64,000 bases of DNA. It comes from an uncultured Methylococcaceae bacterium (GTDB lineage Bacteria; Pseudomonadota; Gammaproteobacteria; Methylococcales; Methylomonadaceae). Made by a program: the position numbers and the translations under genes. The DNA is taken from positions 1-64,000 of the forward strand of contig CAIVQX010000078.1 in NCBI GenBank assembly GCA_903908165.1. The letters run 5' to 3'. Shown piece after piece: positions 36,790 through 48,743 of this stretch. How positions within the stretch are numbered: the stretch's first letter is position 1; each line of letters opens with the position of its first letter. The notes beneath the pieces are model-generated. The model ran no database searches. It was not told where the DNA came from and worked only from the letters and a program-made list of their open reading frames with translations.

Positions 36790-38331
36790 ATGCAACTAAA
36801 CCCATCTGAAATAAGTGATCTTATTAAAAAGAAGATCGAAAACTTCGACTTAAGTGCCGAAGCGCATACTGAAGGTACTGTAGTCAGTGTGACTGACGGT
36901 ATAGTAAGAGTACATGGACTTTCTGAAGCTATGCAAGGAGAGATGCTTGAATTTCCAGGCAATACCTTTGGTATGGCGCTTAATCTTGAAAGGGATTCAG
37001 TTGGTGTGGTGGTATTAGGGCCATATCAACATATCACAGAAGGTGATACTGTAAAATGTACTGGAAGAATTTTGGAAGTTCCTGTTGGAGAGGCCTTATT
37101 AGGGCGTGTTGTTGACGCTTTGGGTAATCCTATTGATGGAAAAGGGGCTATCAATACTACTGAAACAGCACCTATTGAAAAAATCGCTCCGGGTGTAATT
37201 GCTCGACAATCTGTTGATCAACCAGTGCAGTTGGGTTTGAAGTCAATTGATGCGATGATTCCAGTAGGGCGTGGGCAGCGTGAATTAATTATTGGCGACA
37301 GACAAACTGGTAAAACAGCCATTGCGATTGATGCAATCATCAATCAAAAAGGAACCGGTATTAAATGTATTTATGTAGCAATCGGTCAGAAACGTTCATC
37401 AATTGCAAACGTAGTACGCAAGTTGGAAGAACATGGTGCAATGGCTCATACGATCATTGTTGCAGCATCAGCTTCTGAATCAGCTGCTTTACAATTTATC
37501 GCACCTTATACAGGGTGTTCAATGGGTGAATTCTTCAGGGATAAAGGCGAAGATGCGCTTATCATTTATGATGATTTAACAAAACAAGCATGGGCTTATC
37601 GCCAAGTTTCTCTATTATTAAGACGTCCGCCCGGTCGTGAAGCTTATCCTGGAGACGTGTTTTATTTACATTCACGTTTATTGGAAAGAGCATCACGCAT
37701 TAATGCAGAAGAAGTTGAGAAGCTTACCGGAGGAAAAGTAAAAGGTAAAACAGGTTCTCTAACAGCTTTACCAATTATTGAAACTCAAGGTGGAGACGTT
37801 TCAGCCTTCGTTCCAACTAACGTTATTTCTATTACAGATGGTCAGATTTTCTTGGAAAGCAACTTGTTTAATTCAGGTATTCGTCCAGCTGTAAATGCCG
37901 GTTTGTCAGTGTCGCGAGTTGGTGGGGCAGCACAAACTAAGATCATTAAGAAATTAGGAGGCGGAACTCGTTTGGATTTGGCTCAGTACAGAGAGTTGGC
38001 AGCATTTGCTCAATTTGCTTCTGATTTGGATGAAAGTACGCGTAAGCAAATTGAACGTGGACAGCGGGTTACTGAATTAATGAAGCAAAATCAATATTCG
38101 CCGATGTCGGTTGCGCAAATGGCTGTTTCATTATTTGCTGCTAACGAAGGATTTCTTGATACTGTAGAGGTTAATAAAGTACTCGATTTTGAGGCAGCCT
38201 TGCAGCTTTATATGAAATCAGAGCATTCTGAATTAATGAATAACATTAATGCAACTGGCGATTTTAATAATGAAATTAGCAGCGGATTAAAAGCTGCAAT
38301 TGAAAGTTTCATTAAAACTCATAGTTGGTAA
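36790..38331 (+). CDS. atpA: F1Fo ATP synthase subunit alpha
   Basis: 513 residues, the normal alpha length. The P-loop is [11 protein letters not shown], with the family signature [17 protein letters not shown] and the N-terminal [16 protein letters not shown]. The frame stays open upstream into atpH, but the ATG at 36790 gives the conserved N-terminus. The ribosome-binding site is weak, so coupling to atpH translation is likely. Confidence 0.98.
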   Translation: MQLNPSEISDLIKKKIENFDLSAEAHTEGTVVSVTDGIVRVHGLSEAMQGEMLEFPGNTFGMALNLERDSVGVVVLGPYQHITEGDTVKCTGRILEVPVGEALLGRVVDALGNPIDGKGAINTTETAPIEKIAPGVIARQSVDQPVQLGLKSIDAMIPVGRGQRELIIGDRQTGKTAIAIDAIINQKGTGIKCIYVAIGQKRSSIANVVRKLEEHGAMAHTIIVAASASESAALQFIAPYTGCSMGEFFRDKGEDALIIYDDLTKQAWAYRQVSLLLRRPPGREAYPGDVFYLHSRLLERASRINAEEVEKLTGGKVKGKTGSLTALPIIETQGGDVSAFVPTNVISITDGQIFLESNLFNSGIRPAVNAGLSVSRVGGAAQTKIIKKLGGGTRLDLAQYRELAAFAQFASDLDESTRKQIERGQRVTELMKQNQYSPMSVAQMAVSLFAANEGFLDTVEVNKVLDFEAALQLYMKSEHSELMNNINATGDFNNEISSGLKAAIESFIKTHSW

Positions 38332-38343
38332 AAGGGTCTTCAA

Positions 38344-39207
38344 ATGGCTGTTGGAAAAGAAATACGCACAAAGATCGCGAGTATTAAGAATACTCAAAAG
38401 ATCACTCGGGCAATGGAGATGGTTGCTGCGAGTAAAATGCGTAAAACAAAAGACAGGATGCAGGCAACTAGGCCCTATTCTAAAAAAATTGGCCAAATAA
38501 TAAAGCATTTGGCTCAGGCCAATCCAGAATATAAACACCCTTACCTAATCGCTAGAGATGTGAAGCGGGTAGGGGTTATTTTGATAAGTTCTGATAGGGG
38601 TTTGTGTGGGGGACTAAATTCAAATTTATTTAGAAAGACACTTGCTCAACTATCGCTTTGGCATAATGCAAATATAGAAGTAGATGTTTGTACTATAGGC
38701 ACTAAAGCGTTTGGTTTTTTTAGTAATCATAAAGTAAATTTAATAGGGCAAGCTTCTAAATTGGGTGATACTCCTCATCTGAATGATATAGTTGGCGTGA
38801 TTAAGTTAATGTTGGATGCTTACGAAGAAGGTAAGATCGACCAATTGTATGTGGTTAGCAATGAATTCGTGAATACAATGACGCAACGTCCCGCTGTTGA
38901 ACAGTTACTTCCCGTAGTCGCTAGTGAACTGGACGAGAATCTTAATGGACATTGGGATTATATTTATGAGCCTGATGCTAAAGAGGTATTGGATCATTTA
39001 TTGACTCGTTTTATTGAGTCTAAAGTTTACCAAGGGCTTGTTGAAAATAATGCTTGTGAACAAGCAGCCAGAATGGTGGCTATGAAGAGCGCTTCGGATA
39101 ATGCGGGCAATCTTATTGGTGAATTACAATTAATTTACAATAAAGCTAGGCAAGCAGCGATTACTCAGGAAATTTCAGAAATTGTTGCAGGGGCATCCGC
39201 GGTTTAA
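38344..39207 (+). CDS. atpG: F1Fo ATP synthase subunit gamma
   Basis: This 287-residue central rotor shaft starts [27 protein letters not shown], the conserved N-terminal helix. It has [10 protein letters not shown] and ends in the conserved C-terminal helix ([20 protein letters not shown]). It follows atpA by 12 bases. Confidence 0.97.
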   Translation: MAVGKEIRTKIASIKNTQKITRAMEMVAASKMRKTKDRMQATRPYSKKIGQIIKHLAQANPEYKHPYLIARDVKRVGVILISSDRGLCGGLNSNLFRKTLAQLSLWHNANIEVDVCTIGTKAFGFFSNHKVNLIGQASKLGDTPHLNDIVGVIKLMLDAYEEGKIDQLYVVSNEFVNTMTQRPAVEQLLPVVASELDENLNGHWDYIYEPDAKEVLDHLLTRFIESKVYQGLVENNACEQAARMVAMKSASDNAGNLIGELQLIYNKARQAAITQEISEIVAGASAV

Positions 39208-39257
39208 TCCGGTAGGGGTTGGTTTTACACCGGCCCATGGTTTAGGAGCTTGGGTAA

Positions 39258-40700
<1,443 letters not shown>

Positions 40701-40750
40701 TAAATGTTTCTTCCTGCAGTGGTAGTAAGAATATTGAAACAGGTGAAAAT

Positions 40751-41176
40751 ATGACTATGACCGTACATGTAGATATTGTAAGTGCAGAGAAGGAGATTTT
40801 TTCCGGTTTGGCGGAAATGGTATTTGCTCCTGCTGAACTCGGCGAACTGGGTATTTCTCCTCGTCATGCTCCATTAATAACAAAATTAAATGCGGGGGAA
40901 GTTCGGGTAAAGGTAAGCGATAATGAAAGTTATCCTTTTTATATCTCGGGTGGTCTTTTAGAAGTACAACCACATTTAGTTACTATTTTAGCTGACACGG
41001 CAATTAGAGCAAAAGATATCGATGAAGCAGCAGCGCTAGATGCGAAAGCGAAGGCAGAAGAAGCTTTAACAGATAAGTCGGGTAAAATTGATTATGCATC
41101 CGCCCAGTCTCAATTGTTACAAGCAGTTATGCAATTGAGAACGTTAGATAGACTTAGAAAGCGTGGCGGAATATAG
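40751..41176 (+). CDS. atpC: F1Fo ATP synthase subunit epsilon
   Basis: This 141-residue subunit has an N-terminal beta-sandwich (VHVDIVSAEKEIFSGLAEMV, then GELGISPRHAPLITKL) and two C-terminal helices. It regulates hydrolysis and binds gamma. It is the last gene of the atp operon and a terminator follows. Confidence 0.96.
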   Translation: MTMTVHVDIVSAEKEIFSGLAEMVFAPAELGELGISPRHAPLITKLNAGEVRVKVSDNESYPFYISGGLLEVQPHLVTILADTAIRAKDIDEAAALDAKAKAEEALTDKSGKIDYASAQSQLLQAVMQLRTLDRLRKRGGI

Positions 41177-41222
41177 TAGAAAGGCTTATTAAGGGTAAGC
41201 CCAAACAAGTTATTCATTTTGA

Positions 41223-41259
41223 AAACCCGATAACGTAGATTGCGATATCGGGTTTTTTT
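41223..41259 (+). terminator. Terminator of the atp operon
   Basis: AAACCCGATA (41223-41232) pairs perfectly with TATCGGGTTT (41246-41255) and runs into T residues. glmU begins about 18 bases later, so part of glmU expression may be read-through. Confidence 0.85.
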
Positions 41260-41276
41260 GTTTACAAGGATTAGAA

Positions 41277-42644
41277 ATGAAAATTATCACAATTATTTTA
41301 GCTGCAGGTAAGGGAACACGTATGTGCTCAGAATTACCTAAAGTACTTCATAAAATTGCTAATCGCCCTTTATTGCGTCATGTTTATGATATGTGTTATC
41401 AGTTGAATAATAATGCTATAAAAATTGTATATGGTCATGGAGCAAATTTGGTTAGAAACTCCTTAGCAGATATAGATGTTAGTTGGGTTGAACAAAAGCA
41501 ACAGTTGGGTACAGGTCATGCAGTGCAACAGGTAAGTGATCAAATTCCAGATTCTGATATTGTATTAATACTTTATGGTGATGTACCTTTATTAAAGTTG
41601 GCTACTGTGAAGCACTTAATTGCAAATGTGAGTGACAAGACTCTTGCATTATTAACGGTTAATCTGAAAAATCCTCAGGGTTACGGCCGCATAGTACGAG
41701 ATTCGACAGGAAAAGTAATCAAAATCGTTGAGGAAAAAGATGCTTCTATTATTGAGAAATTAATAGTTGAGGGTAATACTGGCATTATGGCTGTTCAAGG
41801 AGTTAAATTGAAAAAATGGCTGAATCAGTTAGGTAATCATAATGCACAAGGAGAATATTATTTGACTGATGTTATTGAAATGGCTGTTTCAGATGGAGTG
41901 GATATCTCAACCAGTCAACCAGAATCAGTTGATGAGGTATTGGGTGTTAATAATCGAATCCAATTAAGTTATTTGGAAAGAATTTATCAACAAGAGCAGG
42001 CTTATAGTCTAATGGAGCGTGGTGTGACATTGCTGGATCCAGCACGGTTTGATCTAAGAGGCTCAATTGTTGAGTTAGGTAAAGATATAGTGTGTGATGT
42101 AAACGTTATTATCGAGGGTGAAAACACTATTGGTAATAACGTCAATATTGGTGCCAATACTCATATTAAGAATTCAATAATTGGTGATAATGTAGAGATT
42201 TTGGCAAATTGTATAATAGAAAATTCTGTGGTTGGGCAGGGCAGTAAAATAGGACCTTATGCAAGATTACGCCCGGAAACTGTTTTGGCAGAAAATGTCC
42301 ACATTGGAAATTTTGTAGAACTTAAAAAATCAACGGTAGCTGAATTCAGTAAAATAAACCATCTTAGCTATATTGGTGATACAACAGTTGGTGCAAAAGT
42401 TAATATTGGGGCTGGGACTATTACTTGTAATTATGATGGAGTGAATAAATTTAGAACAATCATAGAGGATGGTGCATTTATTGGCTCAGATACTCAATTA
42501 ATTGCGCCAGTCATAGTAGGTAAAAATGCCACAATAGGTGCAGGTTCAACAATCACAAAAGATAGTCCCGAAAATCAGCTGACTTTAAGCAGAGCGAAAC
42601 AGATGACAGTTGCAGAATGGAAACGACCGGTAAAACTTGACTAA
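41277..42644 (+). CDS. glmU: Bifunctional GlcNAc-1-P uridyltransferase / GlcN-1-P acetyltransferase
   Basis: 455 residues. The N-terminal uridyltransferase has LAAGKGTRM and the QLGTGHAVQQ loop. The C-terminal acetyltransferase is a left-handed beta-helix of hexapeptide repeats (IGNNVNIGANTHIKNS) with the catalytic-region HLSYIGDTTVG. It makes UDP-GlcNAc for peptidoglycan and lipopolysaccharide. glmS follows after 51 bases, so the pathway steps are paired. Confidence 0.97.
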   Translation: MKIITIILAAGKGTRMCSELPKVLHKIANRPLLRHVYDMCYQLNNNAIKIVYGHGANLVRNSLADIDVSWVEQKQQLGTGHAVQQVSDQIPDSDIVLILYGDVPLLKLATVKHLIANVSDKTLALLTVNLKNPQGYGRIVRDSTGKVIKIVEEKDASIIEKLIVEGNTGIMAVQGVKLKKWLNQLGNHNAQGEYYLTDVIEMAVSDGVDISTSQPESVDEVLGVNNRIQLSYLERIYQQEQAYSLMERGVTLLDPARFDLRGSIVELGKDIVCDVNVIIEGENTIGNNVNIGANTHIKNSIIGDNVEILANCIIENSVVGQGSKIGPYARLRPETVLAENVHIGNFVELKKSTVAEFSKINHLSYIGDTTVGAKVNIGAGTITCNYDGVNKFRTIIEDGAFIGSDTQLIAPVIVGKNATIGAGSTITKDSPENQLTLSRAKQMTVAEWKRPVKLD

Positions 42645-42695
42645 ACTGATGTTGGGGTAGTGTTATGTTTGGAACATTTACTGAGGAAAAATAAT

Positions 42696-44525
42696 ATGTG
42701 TGGAATTGTTGGCGGAATAGCGCAGCGTAATATAGTGCCTATCTTATTAGAAGGTTTAAAGCGATTGGAATATCGTGGTTACGATTCAGCGGGTCTGGCG
42801 GTTATTAAAGACAATGTTATATATAGGAAAAGGGAGTTGGGTAAAGTTAAAGGACTTGAGGAGTTATTGTTAGCAGATCCTATTTCTGGCAATATTGGTA
42901 TAGCTCACACTCGCTGGGCAACCCATGGGAAACCCAGTACAGAAAATGCTCATCCACATCTCTGCAGAGATAAGGTGGCTGTCGTTCATAATGGAATTAT
43001 TGAAAATCACGAGCAGCTTCGCGATTCATTGATGACTAATGGCTATGAATTTACATCAGAAACAGATACGGAAGTTATTGTTCATGAGCTTCATCAAGCA
43101 TTAGCGTCAGCTGACTGCTTGTTAACAGCAGTTAAGCAGACAATTAAGAAATTGGAAGGTGCTTATGCACTTGGGATTATAAGTACAACGGAACCTAAGA
43201 CATTGGTAGCATGCAGGAAAGGAAGCCCGTTAGTTATAGGTGTAGGAATTGGGGAATATTTTATTGCATCTGATGTAGCTGCATTGCTTCCGGTCACGCA
43301 GCGGTTTATTTTTTTAGAAGATGGAGATATAGCTTCGATAAGTATTGATGAACTTATCATATATGATGTTAATGAACACATTGTCAATCGTCCAATCAAA
43401 GAAAGTCAATTAAGTGCTGATTCTATTGATAAGGGTCATTATCGCCATTACATGTTGAAAGAAATTTATGAGCAGCCTTTTGCCATCTCACAAGCACTTG
43501 AAGGACGGTTTATTAATAATCGTTTACAAGAAAGTTCTTTTGGACATAATGCCAGTGACGTTTTCGATAAAATAAAATCAGTACAAATTTTAGCCTGTGG
43601 TACCAGTTATCATGCTGGTTTAGTTGCCCGATATTGGTTCGAAAAATTAGCTCGAGTTCCTTGTAATATTGAAGTAGCTAGTGAGTTTCGTTATAGAAGT
43701 CCAGTATTAGATGAAGATACTTTAATAGTGACTATATCTCAGTCAGGTGAAACTGCAGATACACTTGCAGCACTTCAAGAAGCAAAAAAACTAGGCGCTA
43801 AATATTCTTTGGCCATATGTAATGTTTCAGAAAGCTCGTTGGTCAGAGAGTCAGATTTGGTGTTAATGACGCGTGCAGGTCCTGAAATTGGCGTAGCGTC
43901 AACCAAAGCATTTACTACACAATTAACAACTTTAATGTTATTGGTTATTGCTATAGGTAGGCGTTTTGCATTAACTGATGAAGTAGAGAAAAGAATTACT
44001 TCGGCATTATTTAATCTACCAGGAAAAATTGAATCAGTTTTAAAACTTGATAATGATATTAAATTATTAGCGGAACAGTTTGCCGAAAAGCAAAATGCCT
44101 TGTTTTTAGGGCGAGGAAGTCACTATCCAATAGCAATGGAAGGTGCTTTAAAGTTAAAAGAAATTTCTTATATTCATGCTGAAGCTTATCCGGCTGGCGA
44201 ACTAAAGCACGGGCCATTGGCATTAATAGATGCCGATATGCCAGTTATTACTGTCGCGCCCAATAACAGTTTACTTGAAAAATTAAAGTCTAATATTCAG
44301 GAAGTAAGTGCAAGAGGCGGACAATTAATAGTATTTATGGATGAAACATTAGTCTCATCGTCTGATAACAACATACAAATTATTAAAGTACCGCAAGTTG
44401 AAAATGAAATTTCACCGATTATTTATACCATACCTTTGCAATTACTTTCTTACCACGTTGCAGTTTTAAAAGGCACTGATGTCGATCAACCAAGAAATCT
44501 GGCTAAGTCCGTTACAGTGGAATAA
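42696..44525 (+). CDS. glmS: Glutamine-fructose-6-phosphate aminotransferase
   Basis: 609 residues from the ATG that places the nucleophilic cysteine second ([10 protein letters not shown]). GAGGAAA upstream supports this start over the frame opening at 42660. The glutaminase domain has the RGYDSAGLA and [11 protein letters not shown] motifs. Two SIS domains follow ([23 protein letters not shown]) and the C-terminus ends [11 protein letters not shown]. It makes glucosamine-6-phosphate. It is co-directional with glmU. Confidence 0.97.
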   Translation: MCGIVGGIAQRNIVPILLEGLKRLEYRGYDSAGLAVIKDNVIYRKRELGKVKGLEELLLADPISGNIGIAHTRWATHGKPSTENAHPHLCRDKVAVVHNGIIENHEQLRDSLMTNGYEFTSETDTEVIVHELHQALASADCLLTAVKQTIKKLEGAYALGIISTTEPKTLVACRKGSPLVIGVGIGEYFIASDVAALLPVTQRFIFLEDGDIASISIDELIIYDVNEHIVNRPIKESQLSADSIDKGHYRHYMLKEIYEQPFAISQALEGRFINNRLQESSFGHNASDVFDKIKSVQILACGTSYHAGLVARYWFEKLARVPCNIEVASEFRYRSPVLDEDTLIVTISQSGETADTLAALQEAKKLGAKYSLAICNVSESSLVRESDLVLMTRAGPEIGVASTKAFTTQLTTLMLLVIAIGRRFALTDEVEKRITSALFNLPGKIESVLKLDNDIKLLAEQFAEKQNALFLGRGSHYPIAMEGALKLKEISYIHAEAYPAGELKHGPLALIDADMPVITVAPNNSLLEKLKSNIQEVSARGGQLIVFMDETLVSSSDNNIQIIKVPQVENEISPIIYTIPLQLLSYHVAVLKGTDVDQPRNLAKSVTVE

Positions 44526-44654
44526 AATTTTGAAATTCGAAAATACGATTAGGAAATACTAAAGTTTCACTTCAAGTCATTTTGAATTATGGTTAAATAA
44601 AAATAGATTCTGACTTATGCAAGAATATATTCGATGAATGGTGTTGGAGGTTAG

Positions 44655-45320
44655 ATGCGACTTTTATTAGTTGAAGATGATGAAATATTAGGTGATGGTT
44701 TGGTTGCAGGTTTAAAAATGGAAGGTTATGCGGTTGATTGGTTAACGAATGGAAAGCTTGCCGACGAAGCTTTAAAACTTAATAGTTATGAGTTGATTGT
44801 ATTGGATCTTAACTTGCCGGATATGGATGGAATGACCATTCTACGTGCACTAAGAAGTCGTAAAGATGAGACGCCAGTGATGGTGTTAACCGCCAAAGAT
44901 ACTATTTCTGATCGGGTATTAGGTTTGGATAGTGGAGCGGATGATTTTGTTATTAAACCCTTTGAATTAGATGAGGTTTGTGCACGACTAAGAGCCTTGG
45001 CTAGAAGAAGTGAGGGAAGGAGTGCTCCAAATATTGAATATAAGGGTATTGTCTTAGATCCTGCATCGCATCAAGTTACGTTTAACGATGAAAAAATAGA
45101 ACTATCACAAAAAGAATTTGAGATATTGAGTTTTTTAATGAGTAATATCGGTAAAGTTGTATCTCGTTCCAGGCTGGAAGAAAGTCTTTATTCTTGGGAT
45201 TCTGATGTAGAAAGTAATACTGTTGAGGTTCATATTCATTATTTAAGAAAGAAACTTGATCCTGCACTTATTCGAACAGTCAGGGGAGTAGGTTATATTA
45301 TTGATAATGAAGACGAGTAA
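44655..45320 (+). CDS. OmpR-family response regulator (PmrA/QseB-like)
   Basis: This 221-residue protein is a receiver (acidic pocket EDDE at 7-10, Asp51 in LIVLDLNLPDMDG, Lys in FVIKPFELDE) joined to a winged-helix DNA-binding domain with NTVEVHIHYLRKKL and RTVRGVGYII. The sensor kinase overlaps its stop codon. Similarity is closest to the PmrA/QseB/TctD group, but the signal is unknown. A GGAGG site precedes the ATG. Confidence 0.93.
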   Translation: MRLLLVEDDEILGDGLVAGLKMEGYAVDWLTNGKLADEALKLNSYELIVLDLNLPDMDGMTILRALRSRKDETPVMVLTAKDTISDRVLGLDSGADDFVIKPFELDEVCARLRALARRSEGRSAPNIEYKGIVLDPASHQVTFNDEKIELSQKEFEILSFLMSNIGKVVSRSRLEESLYSWDSDVESNTVEVHIHYLRKKLDPALIRTVRGVGYIIDNEDE

Positions 45321-46921
45321 TGAAGTATTCTCTGCGACAATTACTGTTGGTTAGTTTGTTATCTGCCTCTATGCTTATCTGGGGTATTGCAGCTTATTTG
45401 AATTATAAAGTTACTCGTGATGAGGTTGCTAATTTATTTGATGCCGAATTGGCGCAATCAGCAAAAGTACTTAATGCTTTTGTAGAAAGTTTGGCTCGAG
45501 ATGGTTCATTGTCTGGAAATTGGAGTCAAGAGCAGGAAAAAACTGATGAAATGTTGCGAACTTATGCATTAAATCGTAAGTTAAAAAACAAAAATGATCA
45601 TCAGTTATGGCCTGAATATGATGTGTTATTACCACATTCTGAAAATCCCACTGTTTTTTCAGTTCATGAAACTAGTATTGACGAACAATTATGGCCTATA
45701 TTTGATGGTTTGTTAAAAGCAAATGCCCTAGGTCATAAGTATGAAAGAAAAATTGCCTTTCAGTTATGGTCCCAAAAAAAAGGCTTAATGTTGAGGTCTG
45801 AAAGTGCTCCTAAATTTGCGTTCTCTTCTTCTGATCATGGTTTTAATGAAACCAATATTGATGGTCATGAGTGGCATGTTTTTAGTGTTACGAACGGAAC
45901 AGGTGAGTATGTTATTCATGTAGGTCAGAAGGAAGAAATTCGCGCTGAATTAACAGATGAAATATCATCACAATTGGGTACTCAGTTTCTCGTAGGGCTC
46001 CCTTTTTTAGGGGTCGTTATATGGTTTATCGTAGGTCTTTCGTTGAAGCCTCTAAATAGATTGGAAAAGGCGTTGGCGAAGCGTGAGGCAAGTTATCTTA
46101 AACCGTTATCTACTAATAGATTGCCTAATGAAATTGTACCGGTCGTTAATGAAATTAATAACCTTTTCGTTCAGTTAGAGCGTGCTTTTGAGCATGAACG
46201 GCGCTTCACGGCAGATGCTTCACACGAATTAAGAACCCCTTTGGCAGGTTTGTTGACGCAGGCGCATGTTGCTTTAAGAACCACTGATGAGGAGGTTAGA
46301 AAGCAGGCGCTCTCCCGGATTAAGCAGGCAGTTAACAGAATGACCTATATGGTTCATCAATTACTGACTTTTTCTCGTATTGAATCTAATACAGAGTTTT
46401 TAACCAAACAAAATACCATGGTGAGTCGTGAGATTGTTCATGTTATCGCTGAATTGGAACCAGAAGCACATAAAAAACAAATTGTTATTGAGTTTGTTGA
46501 AGATAATGCCATTCCTGTATTGGTCAATGGGCCCTTGGTTGCAATTCTACTGAGGAATATTATTGACAATGCTATCAAATATACACCAGCTAAAGGTAAT
46601 GTCTTAATAACGGTCTCTGGGCTTGAGAGATTTTTAGAGATATGTGTTGAGGATTCGGGTCCTGGAATAGCACCTGATCAGTATGAAAAATCATTGGAGC
46701 GTTTTCATCGTTGTGTTGAAACAGCAAACAGAGTGAAAGGAACCGGTTTGGGATTTTCTATTGTTGATCGTATTGCAGCGATTCATAATGCCGACTTGGT
46801 TTTAGGGGTATCTCAATTTGGTGGTTTGAAAGTGACGGTATTATTTCCCTTGCCAATAAAACCGGTCGATCAGTCATGGCAAAAGAAATTAAGTTTTTTT
46901 CATATCAGAAAAAGTAATTAA
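45320..46921 (+). CDS. Sensor histidine kinase of the two-component pair
   Basis: 533 residues. TM1 is about 8-28, a large periplasmic sensor domain of roughly 190 residues follows, TM2 is about 221-242, then HAMP-like linker. HisKA has His302 in FTADASHELRTPLAG, and the ATPase domain has NIIDNAIKYTP, DSGPGIAP and GTGLGFSIV. The ATG overlaps the regulator stop (TAATG), indicating translational coupling. The ligand is not predictable; the group includes PmrB/QseC-like sensors of cations or amino-acid-like signals. After DSGPGIAPDQYEKSLERFHR, the F-box is slightly altered. Confidence 0.92.
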   Translation: MKYSLRQLLLVSLLSASMLIWGIAAYLNYKVTRDEVANLFDAELAQSAKVLNAFVESLARDGSLSGNWSQEQEKTDEMLRTYALNRKLKNKNDHQLWPEYDVLLPHSENPTVFSVHETSIDEQLWPIFDGLLKANALGHKYERKIAFQLWSQKKGLMLRSESAPKFAFSSSDHGFNETNIDGHEWHVFSVTNGTGEYVIHVGQKEEIRAELTDEISSQLGTQFLVGLPFLGVVIWFIVGLSLKPLNRLEKALAKREASYLKPLSTNRLPNEIVPVVNEINNLFVQLERAFEHERRFTADASHELRTPLAGLLTQAHVALRTTDEEVRKQALSRIKQAVNRMTYMVHQLLTFSRIESNTEFLTKQNTMVSREIVHVIAELEPEAHKKQIVIEFVEDNAIPVLVNGPLVAILLRNIIDNAIKYTPAKGNVLITVSGLERFLEICVEDSGPGIAPDQYEKSLERFHRCVETANRVKGTGLGFSIVDRIAAIHNADLVLGVSQFGGLKVTVLFPLPIKPVDQSWQKKLSFFHIRKSN

Positions 46922-46939
46922 TATGCCTATAAGCACTGA

Positions 46940-47812
46940 TTAATAAACTATTATAGAATCAGGTTCATCGATAATTGGATTAAACAGGGTGCCGATGCCT
47001 TCAATTTCAATTCTGACGATTTGTCCAGATTTCATATAACCTCGTGGTTGCATTTTTACGCCAACACCGCTTGGTGTTCCTGTGGTAATTACATCACCAG
47101 GATTCAAGGTCATGGCTTGTGATAAATAAGCAATCATTTCATAGCAATTAAAAATCATTTGTCGCGTATTGGCATCTTGTCTTAGTTCATCATCAATCCA
47201 TGTTCTAATGGACAGATTATGAGGATCAGTAAGTTCATCAGGGGTTATAATCCAAGGGCCTATTGGACCGCAGGTATCAAAAGATTTGCCAATCATCATT
47301 GTAGGTGAGTGCATTTGCCAGTCACGTACTGAAACATCATTAGCAATTGTAAATCCAGCGATCACTTGATGAGCCATATCTATAGACACATAACGACAAC
47401 GTTTGCCGATAACAAAAGCCAGTTCGCCTTCATAGTCGAGTTTATCGGATATTTTAGGTTTGTGAATGGCATCACCACAGCCAATAACACAGCTGCTTTG
47501 TTTGGTAAAAAAGCTGGGATATTTAGGTTGTTCACGCCCGGTTTCAGCGATATGGTCAGCATAATTTAGACTAATGCCCAGATATTTTTCGGGTCTGGGA
47601 ACAGGTGCGTTTAGCTTGATCTCATTTAGGGCCATAACTGCATTGCCTTTATTAATGAGGTTTTGCATTGCAAAGAGTGCTTTGGGGCCGGCAGAAAGAA
47701 ATTTGATCATTGAATCAGGAATCTCAGGGCAACCTAGGCTATCAATAATGGTGTCGTTGATTACTGCGCCTACACGTGTCAGATTGTTATGGGTAAAGGT
47801 CACTAGTTTCAT
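46940..47812 (-). CDS. Fumarylacetoacetate hydrolase family protein
   Basis: A 290-residue enzyme of the FAH superfamily, with N-terminal [17 protein letters not shown], core LNYADHIAE, metal-binding [23 protein letters not shown] and [10 protein letters not shown]. Members hydrolyse or decarboxylate beta-keto acids; the substrate here is unknown (fumarylpyruvate hydrolase, oxaloacetate decarboxylase and similar are possible). It diverges from rpe and converges with the sensor kinase. Confidence 0.9.
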   Translation of the reverse strand: MKLVTFTHNNLTRVGAVINDTIIDSLGCPEIPDSMIKFLSAGPKALFAMQNLINKGNAVMALNEIKLNAPVPRPEKYLGISLNYADHIAETGREQPKYPSFFTKQSSCVIGCGDAIHKPKISDKLDYEGELAFVIGKRCRYVSIDMAHQVIAGFTIANDVSVRDWQMHSPTMMIGKSFDTCGPIGPWIITPDELTDPHNLSIRTWIDDELRQDANTRQMIFNCYEMIAYLSQAMTLNPGDVITTGTPSGVGVKMQPRGYMKSGQIVRIEIEGIGTLFNPIIDEPDSIIVY

Positions 47813-47880
47813 CGATTGTGAATCCTGTATTATGTTTGCTGTGGTTGTTTTATAACGAAGATCAGACTGTAAAAAAAAGA

Positions 47881-47886
47881 TATAAT
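47881..47886 (+). promoter_or_regulatory. Candidate -10 of the rpe promoter
   Basis: A perfect TATAAT lies 28 bases before the rpe start codon, with an A-rich stretch upstream. No good -35 is evident at 16-18 bases. Confidence 0.35.
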
Positions 47887-47913
47887 ATACAATTTTACGT
47901 AGAGGAACAGAAT

Positions 47914-48585
47914 ATGAACGAAAACTGGATTGCTCCTTCCATTCTTTCAGCCAATTTTGCCAAATTAGGTGAGGAAGTTGATAGAGTTTTAGCTGATGGT
48001 GCTGATGTGGTGCATTTTGATGTCATGGACAATCATTTCGTGCCCAATTTGACTATTGGACCTTTAGTGTGTGAAGCCTTAAGAAAACATGGTGTTACTG
48101 CACCGATTGACGTACATTTGATGGTTGAGCCGGTTGATAGATTGATTCCCGATTTTGCCAAAGCCGGTGCTAGTATTATCACTTTCCATCCTGAAGCTTC
48201 TGTACATATTGATCGTACATTACAATTAATTAAGGATTGCGGTTGTCAGGCTGGATTGGTTTTTAATCCTGGAACGCCATTACACTATTTGGATTACGTA
48301 ATGGACAAATTGGATATGATTTTGTTAATGTCAGTTAATCCAGGATTTGGTGGCCAATCATTTATTCCATCTGCGTTAGATAAATTACGTCAAGTTAGAA
48401 AAAGAATTGATGACAGCGGTTTAAATATTCGATTAGAGATTGACGGTGGCGTGAAAACTGACAATATCCGTTCAATTAAAGCAGCTGGTGCTGATACATT
48501 TGTTGCTGGATCAGCAATTTTTAGTCAGCCAGACTATAAAAAAGTCATTGATGAAATGCGTGCAGAATTGGCATTGGCTCGATAA
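47914..48585 (+). CDS. rpe: Ribulose-phosphate 3-epimerase
   Basis: This 223-residue TIM barrel interconverts ribulose-5-P and xylulose-5-P. It shows [33 protein letters not shown], the [11 protein letters not shown] loop and [17 protein letters not shown] precedes the ATG at 47914; the open frame before that is not family-like. In many proteobacteria gph lies between rpe and trpE, but here trpE follows directly. Confidence 0.96.
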   Translation: MNENWIAPSILSANFAKLGEEVDRVLADGADVVHFDVMDNHFVPNLTIGPLVCEALRKHGVTAPIDVHLMVEPVDRLIPDFAKAGASIITFHPEASVHIDRTLQLIKDCGCQAGLVFNPGTPLHYLDYVMDKLDMILLMSVNPGFGGQSFIPSALDKLRQVRKRIDDSGLNIRLEIDGGVKTDNIRSIKAAGADTFVAGSAIFSQPDYKKVIDEMRAELALAR

Positions 48586-48661
48586 GCGATGGTAGTTCAG
48601 TGCGACTAACATTTGCCTTAATTCATGGATGGTTTTGCATTAATTTTTGATAAAAAGCTAT

Positions 48662-48690
48662 TTGTGAGGCAAGAGGTCGCCTACTATAAG
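48662..48690 (+). promoter_or_regulatory. Candidate promoter of the trp cluster
   Basis: TTGTGA (48662-48667), a 17-base spacer and TATAAG (48685-48690). Predicted initiation is near 48697, about 47 bases before trpE. No Trp-rich leader peptide or attenuator hairpin is visible. Confidence 0.5.
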
Positions 48691-48743
48691 ATTAAAAGTA
48701 CCTAAGATTTTTGCCAAACTTAATCAGTACGTTGAATAACACT

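Noticed and set aside
42645-42695. glmS ribozyme before glmS
   Set aside because: The gap is only 51 bases and has no ribozyme-like core; this riboswitch belongs mainly to Gram-positive bacteria.
48586-48743. trp attenuator leader
   Set aside because: The only short frame there (26 codons from about 48623) contains no tryptophan, and no terminator/antiterminator pair was seen.
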